From an uncultured Clostridia bacterium (lineage in GTDB: Bacteria > Bacillota > Clostridia > Oscillospirales > Acutalibacteraceae): 6,193 bases of DNA. The notes beneath the pieces were generated by a model that searched no databases, was not told the origin of the DNA, and was given only the letters and a program-made list of their open reading frames with translations. Location: contig CALYNN010000095.1 of the NCBI GenBank assembly GCA_945221685.1, forward strand, positions 1 to 6,193, in the 5' to 3' direction. Positions within the stretch are counted from its first letter, which is position 1, and the number at the start of each line of letters is the position of its first letter. Position numbers and translations under genes: made by a program. Shown in pieces: positions 1-4,190 of the stretch.

Positions 1-44
1 CTCGCGTATGATCGTCGGCAGCGTCAGATGTGTATAAGAGACAG
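1..44 (+). other. Nextera/Tn5 sequencing adapter (artefact)
   Basis: Bases 12-44 match, base for base, the 33-nt Illumina Nextera read-1 transposase adapter as I know it. It ends in the 19-bp Tn5 mosaic end AGATGTGTATAAGAGACAG at 26-44. Bases 1-11 precede it where index sequence would sit and are probably library-derived too. The orientation is right for adapter ligated to the outer end of a fragment, so genomic sequence begins at 45. This is untrimmed library sequence, not a mobile element. Confidence 0.97.
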
Positions 45-129
45 GAATTAAACCGTTCTTAATAAGAACATTTGACTTTTCAAACACATTACCCTTATAT
101 GTCAGTGCATTTTTTATAAGCAAAGTCAT
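45..129 (-). CDS. Amidohydrolase, probably dihydroorotase (5' fragment)
   Basis: Only the N-terminus is present: 28 codons plus one base, starting MTLLIKNALTY and ending VLIKNGLI before the adapter junction. The pattern LLIKNA, then about 15 residues, then a 'VLIKNGLI' strand is the opening beta-sandwich of cyclic amidohydrolases. It fits best with Clostridia-type dihydroorotase (PyrC), which closes carbamoyl-aspartate to dihydroorotate in cytoplasmic de novo pyrimidine synthesis. The metal-binding HxH motif would lie further on and is not visible, so dihydropyrimidinase, allantoinase or another family member cannot be excluded. I chose ATG at 129 because AGAGGA lies 9 bases upstream and the protein then starts where relatives start. 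An in-frame ATG at 138 abuts that site, though GGAG four bases upstream could serve it. The truncation is an assembly effect, not a pseudogene. Confidence 0.6.
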
Positions 130-138
130 AAAATTCAT

Positions 139-163
139 TCCTCTCCGAGAGTGCGCAATGCAC
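139..163 (-). promoter_or_regulatory. Possible leader hairpins over the RBS
   Basis: The roughly 46-base leader of the amidohydrolase gene can form two short adjacent hairpins on the minus strand. One is GUGC-AUUGC-GCAC (163-151) and the other is CUCU-CGG-AGAG (151-141). The 3' arm of the second is part of the ribosome binding site AGAGGA (144-139), so folding would cover it. A run of five G lies just upstream. Bacterial pyr genes are known to use leader hairpins tied to nucleotide supply, but these stems are only 4 bp and share base 151, so any regulatory role is inference. Confidence 0.25.
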
Positions 164-181
164 CCCCTGCTTTTCTGATTA

Positions 182-211
182 ATTATAATATATTTTGCAG
201 TAATAAGTCAA
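182..211 (-). promoter_or_regulatory. Sigma-A promoter of the amidohydrolase gene
   Basis: Read on the minus strand, TTGACT (211-206) and a perfect TATAAT (187-182) are separated by 18 bases. The expected start of transcription is near 175, giving a leader of about 46 bases before the ATG at 129. This is the strongest consensus promoter in the window. Confidence 0.8.
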
Positions 212-289
212 CATAAAAATATATATATTTTCTATTTACAAATACGATAATATATATTATAATAAATTCGATTTTTTCGATAATTCACT
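212..289. other. AT-rich intergenic DNA
   Basis: This stretch between the amidohydrolase promoter and the cca terminator is almost entirely A and T. It includes a perfect 14-bp palindrome, ATAATATATATTAT, at 247-260 and a TCGA-TTTTT-TCGA pair just after it. I find no coding potential or RNA gene. The AT richness may act as an UP-like element for the promoter at 182-211, which it adjoins upstream, but that is inference. Confidence 0.4.
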
Positions 290-336
290 AAAATCAGAAA
301 ATAAGCAGAAGCCGGAGAATATTTCCTGCTTCTGCT
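290..336 (-). terminator. Intrinsic terminator of cca
   Basis: AGCAGAAG (304-311) pairs with CTTCTGCT (329-336) as an 8-bp perfect stem. It extends inward past one mismatch through CCGGA/TCCTG, leaving a loop of about 7 bases. On the minus strand the stem is followed by UAUUUUCUGAUUUU. It starts six bases beyond the cca stop codon. On the plus strand TTTTGTGTT follows, but no plus-strand gene ends here. Confidence 0.85.
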
Positions 337-342
337 TTTGTG

Positions 343-1674
343 TTATATAAGATTATCTTTTACATAATCAAGCAATGCTTCCCTTGAATTTTCAAGCTCA
401 TCGCCGATTACCCTTTCAAGCAATGCGTTTAACGCATCACCTACTGCTTTACCGGTTAATCCTAATTCAATTAAATCCCTGCCGTTTACTGCTAATTCCT
501 TAACGGTAAAGGCTTCATTTTGAGAAATGATTTCGTCCAAGGAAGATAAAATAATATCAAGATTTTTAAGCTCGGCGGCAGTTTTTTGGGGATTTTGAGC
601 AAGCTTATCTGCGCGCTTTACTGCAATAAGACCTCTGAAATATTCTTCATTTAGCTTACCCAGCCATTTTTTAATATTCTTTTTATCGGTACCTACGGTT
701 ATGTCGTGTATGGGAATAATTGCCATAGCATAATTATAAATATCGTTTGACACCTTAAGCCGTTTAAGTATTACCGAGGAAGCTTCGGCGCTTACTGCCT
801 GATGACCTTTAAAATGATTTATTCCTTTTTCGTCGGTGGTTTTCGTTGCAGGCTTGCCGATGTCGTGTAGCAGCATGGTCAAGCGAAGCTTTAAATCCTT
901 AGGGCAGGCTTCAACCGATCTGCAGGTATGAGTCCACACATCGTAAATATGCCAAGGGTTTATCTGTTGACAGTCGAACGAGGGCTTAAGCTCGGGAATT
1001 ACCACTGCAAGCACCTCTTTATACTCGCTTAAAATTTTAAAAACGCCGTCTCCCAACAAAAGCTTTGAAAGCTCCGAAAAAATTCTTTCCGCCGACACCG
1101 ACCTTAAAAGGTCTTTATTGCGGAAAATTGCGGCACTTGTACCCTCCTCAATTTTAAAGGAAAGCTGAGAGGCAAAGCGCAGTGCCCGCATAATTCGCAG
1201 AGCGTCCTCTTTAAATCTTGTATCGGCGTCACCGACTGCTCGGATAATTTTGTTTTCCAAATCCTTTTTTCCGCCGAATAAATCAACTACGCCGTTTTTT
1301 TCATTATACGCCATTGCATTTATCGTAAAATCGCGGCGTGACAAATCCTCTTTTATATCCTTTACGAAGCGTACATTTTCGGGGTGGCGGTTGTCTTTAT
1401 AGTCGCCATCTGTTCTAAAGGTAGTAATTTCAAAGCACTCGCCCTGTAAAACGGCAGTTATCGTTCCGTGCTTTAATCCGGTTTCGTAAAAGGAAACATT
1501 ATGCTTTTTTAATATTTCTTCTGTTTCAAAAGGAGTGGCGGAGACTGCAATATCCACATCACTGCAGGCTCTTTTCATTAAACTGTCACGAACACAGCCG
1601 CCCACGGCATAGGCTTCAAAGCCTGCTTTTTCAACAATATCAATAAGAAAAAGTGCCTTATCCGAAATATTCAA
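343..1674 (-). CDS. cca: CCA-adding tRNA nucleotidyltransferase
   Basis: This enzyme builds or repairs the 3'-terminal CCA of tRNAs from CTP and ATP, without a template, in the cytoplasm. The 443-residue protein shows the class II set in order: nucleotide-binding GGCVRD at 25-30; metal-binding DVD at 39-41; RRDFTINAMA at 113-122; and EDALR at 156-160 followed by IMRALRFA, the region that selects the incoming base. An HD domain follows, with H249, H270-D271 and the FKGHQAVSA segment near 288-296. Length is normal for the Firmicutes HD-containing type. The start is TTG at 1674: AAGGAGG (1688-1682) lies seven bases upstream and an in-frame TAA sits at the ribosome binding site, so no longer start is possible. 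It appears monocistronic, with its own promoter and terminator. Some bacteria split C-addition and A-addition between two such proteins; with only one in view, a specialised enzyme cannot be excluded. Confidence 0.95.
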   Translation of the reverse strand: MNISDKALFLIDIVEKAGFEAYAVGGCVRDSLMKRACSDVDIAVSATPFETEEILKKHNVSFYETGLKHGTITAVLQGECFEITTFRTDGDYKDNRHPENVRFVKDIKEDLSRRDFTINAMAYNEKNGVVDLFGGKKDLENKIIRAVGDADTRFKEDALRIMRALRFASQLSFKIEEGTSAAIFRNKDLLRSVSAERIFSELSKLLLGDGVFKILSEYKEVLAVVIPELKPSFDCQQINPWHIYDVWTHTCRSVEACPKDLKLRLTMLLHDIGKPATKTTDEKGINHFKGHQAVSAEASSVILKRLKVSNDIYNYAMAIIPIHDITVGTDKKNIKKWLGKLNEEYFRGLIAVKRADKLAQNPQKTAAELKNLDIILSSLDEIISQNEAFTVKELAVNGRDLIELGLTGKAVGDALNALLERVIGDELENSREALLDYVKDNLI

Positions 1675-1698
1675 ATTACCGCCTCCTTAATTTCTTTT

Positions 1699-1727
1699 TT
1701 GTATATTAACACACTTTTTGAAATAAT
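1699..1727 (+). promoter_or_regulatory. Promoter of the membrane-protein gene, leaderless
   Basis: On the plus strand TTGTAT (1699-1704) and AATAAT (1722-1727, five of six consensus bases) are 17 bases apart. The predicted transcription start, six to seven bases on, falls at or next to the ATG at 1734. With no Shine-Dalgarno sequence before that ATG, a leaderless mRNA is the simplest reading. Confidence 0.5.
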
Positions 1728-1731
1728 ACAA
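1703..1731 (-). promoter_or_regulatory. Promoter of cca
   Basis: On the minus strand TTGTAT (1731-1726) and TAATAT (1708-1703) are 17 bases apart. Transcription would begin near 1696, just ahead of the AAGGAGG ribosome binding site at 1688-1682. It overlaps almost completely the oppositely directed promoter at 1699-1727. Confidence 0.6.
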
Positions 1732-1733
1732 AT

Positions 1734-2120
1734 ATGAGATATTTTTTTATTTACTCCTATGTTGCTTTGCTTGGCGGCTTCGGCTACTGCACAATAGAAA
1801 TGCTTTGGCGCGGAAGAACGCATTACTCAATGTTTTTTGCAGGAGCAATAGTTTTGGCAAGCTTCTATTACATTGCAAGCTGCACAAGGCTTTCTTTTTT
1901 TACAAGGTGCATTGCAGGTGCGTTGATAATTACGGGAATAGAGCTTATACTGGGAATATGGTTTAATATTATTTTAAAGGAAAATGTGTGGGATTATTCA
2001 AATATGCCGCTGAATTTTATGGGACAGATATGCCTGCCCTTTTCTGCCCTTTGGTTTATTGCATCGGGAGCAGTATTTAAGGCCTTTGACTATTTGAAAT
2101 TATCTTTATATGCAAAATAA
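1734..2120 (+). CDS. CmpB-like small integral membrane protein (ABC-transporter type IV family)
   Basis: This 128-residue protein is mostly hydrophobic, with four predicted membrane helices at about 3-21, 32-50, 56-80 and 97-117. Recognisable family features are E22 followed by LWRG with H30 and S32, an acidic residue inside helix 3 (TGIEL, E70), the loop VWDYS at 85-89, and GQICLPFS at 97-104 before a helix with W107. These match the short Clostridia proteins grouped with the CmpB-like 'putative ABC-transporter type IV' family. No ATPase gene is nearby, and a transport role is a database label rather than something visible here. The only possible start is ATG 1734: an in-frame TGA sits at 1719-1721, and there is no ribosome binding site, in contrast to the other genes whose starts are visible. 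It is transcribed alone, divergent from cca and convergent with the sialidase gene. Confidence 0.8.
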   Translation: MRYFFIYSYVALLGGFGYCTIEMLWRGRTHYSMFFAGAIVLASFYYIASCTRLSFFTRCIAGALIITGIELILGIWFNIILKENVWDYSNMPLNFMGQICLPFSALWFIASGAVFKAFDYLKLSLYAK

Positions 2121-2157
2121 TGCGACAGTCTCGGTTTCACTAAATCAGACTGCCGCA
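2121..2157 (-). terminator. Hairpin terminator between convergent genes
   Basis: TGCG (2121-2124) pairs with CGCA (2154-2157), then an A/C mismatch, then CAGTCT (2126-2131) pairs with AGACTG (2147-2152). The loop is 15 bases. On the minus strand the stem is followed by UUAUUUUGC, which suits termination of the sialidase gene ending at 2168. On the plus strand it directly abuts the TAA of the membrane-protein gene but is followed by AAAATACTG, so it is a poorer terminator in that direction, though it may still protect the 3' end. Confidence 0.7.
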
Positions 2158-2167
2158 AAATACTGTA

Positions 2168-3688
2168 TTAGAAAAGCTTTAACGCCTTTTGAATCCTTAT
2201 CTTAAGATTTTTGAAAAATGCTTTTATACTGCCCTTTTCCTCTTTTTCCTCAAACTCAATATCATTTGAATTGATTTCGCTTAGATTTCCGCTATCATCA
2301 AGAGAGAGTATTTTATAGGAAATATGCGCCGCTTCATCCTCATAAAGATATCCGAAATTACCGTCAGCCAGCTCGGTCAGACAGGAGTAGGCAAAAAAGC
2401 CGTCGGTTGAATGATAGGTAGAAATCCAAGTAATTGAATTATCCTCCTCAACTGTGCCAACCTTTATTACACCGTCTGCCCTTTCCTTTGTGTTGGAAAC
2501 AAATGAGCCGAGAACAACACTTTTGCCTTCTATCTTTTTTGAAGTATTTATAAATGAAAGCATACAGTTACCATTTGCAGGAAGCTCCTCAATACAACGG
2601 GCCTTGCTCCAGCTAACGCCTCCGTCGGTGCTGTCGCAGCTTACAACAAAGCTACCCTTGTTTCTGCAAAACATTCTTAAGGTTCCATTATTAAGCCCAA
2701 CAATTTGGCTTTCGCTTGTTTTTCCTGCGGCAAAGGAATGCTCAACGGTTTCGCCCCTGCTCCAGCTTTCTCCGTTATCGTCGGTGTAAATTGTTACAAC
2801 ATTTTCTTTGCCTGTTTTGCTGTGGTCATAAACGCAGAAAATAATTCTTTCTTTTCCGTTATATTCGGTTACGAACATTCTTCCGGGGCATATACCCAAA
2901 AAGCCGTCTTCTTCTGTTTTTATTTGGGGATTGAGAATTACAGGCTCGCTCCAGCTTTTGCCGTTATCATCACTGTAACGAAGCCAAACATAAGTTGTGC
3001 AAAGCAGGGTAAAATCTGCTTCCTTGTAAAACACATTTTGCTGAATATTTTTGTCGCTTCCCACCTGCTTCATAAAAGCAGGCTCACCGTTTGAGTAAAG
3101 GTTAAACTCACTGTCAATCATATAGTCGGTTTCGCTGCCGTCTGCAAGCTTAAGCACCTTTGCATAGCCGTTAACAAAATCACCGGCATAGTAGTCGAAT
3201 TTTTCTTCGCCTTTTTTACAAAGGGCAGGATACTGCTTACCGTTAACCTCAACATATCCGCTTCCCTTTGCGGAATTAAGCACTCCGCCCTCCGAGGGAT
3301 AAGCGTCTGTAACAATAAAAATTCTGCCTGTTTGCTTTGACTGACCGATTGCAGAGTCAATGAATGAAGCGCTTTCCGCCGCAGTTTCACTATCTGCATA
3401 ATCGTCGAAATAATTAATTTTGTTGTACTCCCATTGAGAATATCCGTCTTTGGAAATTGCAACAAGAGTATCAAGATTATTCGGAGAATCGGAGCCGTGG
3501 TCATATCTCATATCTGCCGCAGCAAGCACGCTTCCGTCATTTAAAGTAAGAATTGCCGGAATTCTGTATAGCTGTGAGCCTTGGGTACCCTTATCAAAGG
3601 GCTGATAGTAGCTTTGCCCCGCAGACGCCGAAAACGGAATTGAAGCCGTCAGCAAAAGAGCAATGATAAACGATAAATATTTTTTCAT
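2168..3688 (-). CDS. Secreted exo-alpha-sialidase, GH33
   Basis: This enzyme releases terminal sialic acid from glycoconjugates outside the cell. Residues 1-23 form a signal peptide (MKKY, hydrophobic core, cleavage after SASA). The GH33 propeller follows: YRIP at 41-44, a degenerate Asp-box SKDGYSQW at 79-86, and Asp-boxes SDDNGKSW (239-246), TDDNGESW (302-309) and STDGGVSW (353-360). Catalytic residues can be placed: arginine triad R42, R342 and R403; second-shell R61; acid/base D67; E326 with nucleophile Y434. The R42-D67 gap of 25 and E326-R342 gap of 16 agree with known bacterial sialidases. About 150 residues separate boxes 1 and 2, suggesting an inserted domain as in NanI/NanB types. 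There is no CBM40 and no LPXTG anchor; the end is an acidic patch then a basic amphipathic helix (about 485-506). AAGGAG lies seven bases before the ATG. Linkage preference, and hydrolytic versus trans-sialidase product, cannot be read here. Confidence 0.93.
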   Translation of the reverse strand: MKKYLSFIIALLLTASIPFSASAGQSYYQPFDKGTQGSQLYRIPAILTLNDGSVLAAADMRYDHGSDSPNNLDTLVAISKDGYSQWEYNKINYFDDYADSETAAESASFIDSAIGQSKQTGRIFIVTDAYPSEGGVLNSAKGSGYVEVNGKQYPALCKKGEEKFDYYAGDFVNGYAKVLKLADGSETDYMIDSEFNLYSNGEPAFMKQVGSDKNIQQNVFYKEADFTLLCTTYVWLRYSDDNGKSWSEPVILNPQIKTEEDGFLGICPGRMFVTEYNGKERIIFCVYDHSKTGKENVVTIYTDDNGESWSRGETVEHSFAAGKTSESQIVGLNNGTLRMFCRNKGSFVVSCDSTDGGVSWSKARCIEELPANGNCMLSFINTSKKIEGKSVVLGSFVSNTKERADGVIKVGTVEEDNSITWISTYHSTDGFFAYSCLTELADGNFGYLYEDEAAHISYKILSLDDSGNLSEINSNDIEFEEKEEKGSIKAFFKNLKIRIQKALKLF

Positions 3689-3719
3689 AAGCCTTCTCCT
3701 TACTTGTTATCTTAAGCAT

Positions 3720-3748
3720 ATATTAACATAAAGGGAATATTAAAGCAA
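3720..3748 (-). promoter_or_regulatory. Putative sialidase promoter
   Basis: On the minus strand TTGCTT (3748-3743) and TAATAT (3725-3720) are 17 bases apart. Transcription would begin near 3713, about 25 bases before the ATG, with AAGGAG at 3701-3696. The -35 match is weak. A separate promoter is expected because a strong terminator lies just upstream at 3761-3791. Confidence 0.5.
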
Positions 3749-3760
3749 CCATATAATTCT

Positions 3761-3791
3761 AAAATGAAAGCGCACCGAAAAAACGGTGCGC
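3761..3791 (-). terminator. Strong intrinsic terminator
   Basis: A perfect 8-bp GC-rich stem, GCGCACCG (3770-3777) with CGGTGCGC (3784-3791), encloses a loop of six identical bases. On the minus strand it is followed by UUUCAUUUU. It begins five bases past the stop of the 130-residue gene and closes the mannosidase transcription unit. Confidence 0.92.
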
Positions 3792-3796
3792 ATAAA

Positions 3797-4189
3797 TTAT
3801 TTGAATATAAGCTTAACAGGATTTTTTTTATTATATTTTTCAAGCTCCTGCTTAAGCTGATTAAGCTCATCGGCATTGAGGGGCTCTCGCTCCTCCGGAT
3901 AATCCCATCGCTCAAAGGGATTTTCTCTTGTGCAGAGCATATTTCCGCCATCAAGTACCCAAGGAAATACGAGTATTTTGCGTTTATTCTTTACATAGTA
4001 CAAAACACCCGTTGTGCCCTTGGAAACATTTTTAAAGTAAATGAGTCCCTTTGCTTCCTTCATAATAATTCTTATTTGATGCTCGGGAGGCAGATTTCTA
4101 AAGGAGCGCCTGTTAATCAAAGGAAATACTATTACTCCGAGAACAATTAAAACAGCGCCGATTATTAAAAAAATTTGAAGCTTGGTCAT
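3797..4189 (-). CDS. Single-pass membrane protein of unknown function
   Basis: I do not recognise this 130-residue protein. Residues 4-24 form one hydrophobic helix, followed by the basic cluster NRRSFR (26-31). By the positive-inside rule the remaining hundred residues should face the cytoplasm. That part opens with a short helical stretch (PPEHQIRIIMKEAKG), then a probable beta-rich core with strands around LIYFKN, GVLYYVKN and KILVFPWVLDGG, then the acidic and aromatic segment ENPFERWDYPEER, and a charged, coiled-coil-like C-terminus (LNADELNQLKQELEKYNKK). It has one cysteine and no catalytic motif that I can name. It starts one base after the mannosidase stop codon; its AGGAG (4200-4196, six bases before the ATG) lies within the last codons of that gene. 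Translation is therefore probably coupled to the mannosidase, and it is the last gene before a strong terminator. A role linked to the mannosidase is suggested only by position. Confidence 0.8.
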   Translation of the reverse strand: MTKLQIFLIIGAVLIVLGVIVFPLINRRSFRNLPPEHQIRIIMKEAKGLIYFKNVSKGTTGVLYYVKNKRKILVFPWVLDGGNMLCTRENPFERWDYPEEREPLNADELNQLKQELEKYNKKNPVKLIFK

Positions 4190-4190
4190 T

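Noticed and set aside
26..44. Tn5 mosaic end as evidence of a transposon
   Set aside because: It is embedded in the full Nextera primer sequence at the extreme end of the window, with no transposase gene and no partner end.
136..138. ATG at 138 as start of the amidohydrolase gene
   Set aside because: It is in frame but abuts the AGAGGA ribosome binding site and adds MNF before the usual start; GGAG at four bases keeps it possible, but ATG at 129 fits better.
247..260. 14-bp palindrome as an operator
   Set aside because: It is made only of A and T within very AT-rich DNA, where such palindromes arise easily, and it lies well upstream of the mapped promoter boxes.
2454..3094. Two overlapping plus-strand open frames (2454-2789 and 2705-3094)
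   Set aside because: Both are antisense to the Asp-box and catalytic region of the sialidase, which is clearly the coding frame; no promoter or ribosome binding site supports them.
3712..3954. Minus-strand open frame of 80 codons
   Set aside because: It overlaps the 130-residue gene out of frame, reads through the terminator stem and ends in the sialidase promoter; the translation is low in complexity and unlike a real protein.
3764..4150. Plus-strand open frame of 128 codons
   Set aside because: It starts inside the terminator hairpin at 3761-3791 and runs antisense to the 130-residue gene, which has a ribosome binding site and tight coupling to GH38.
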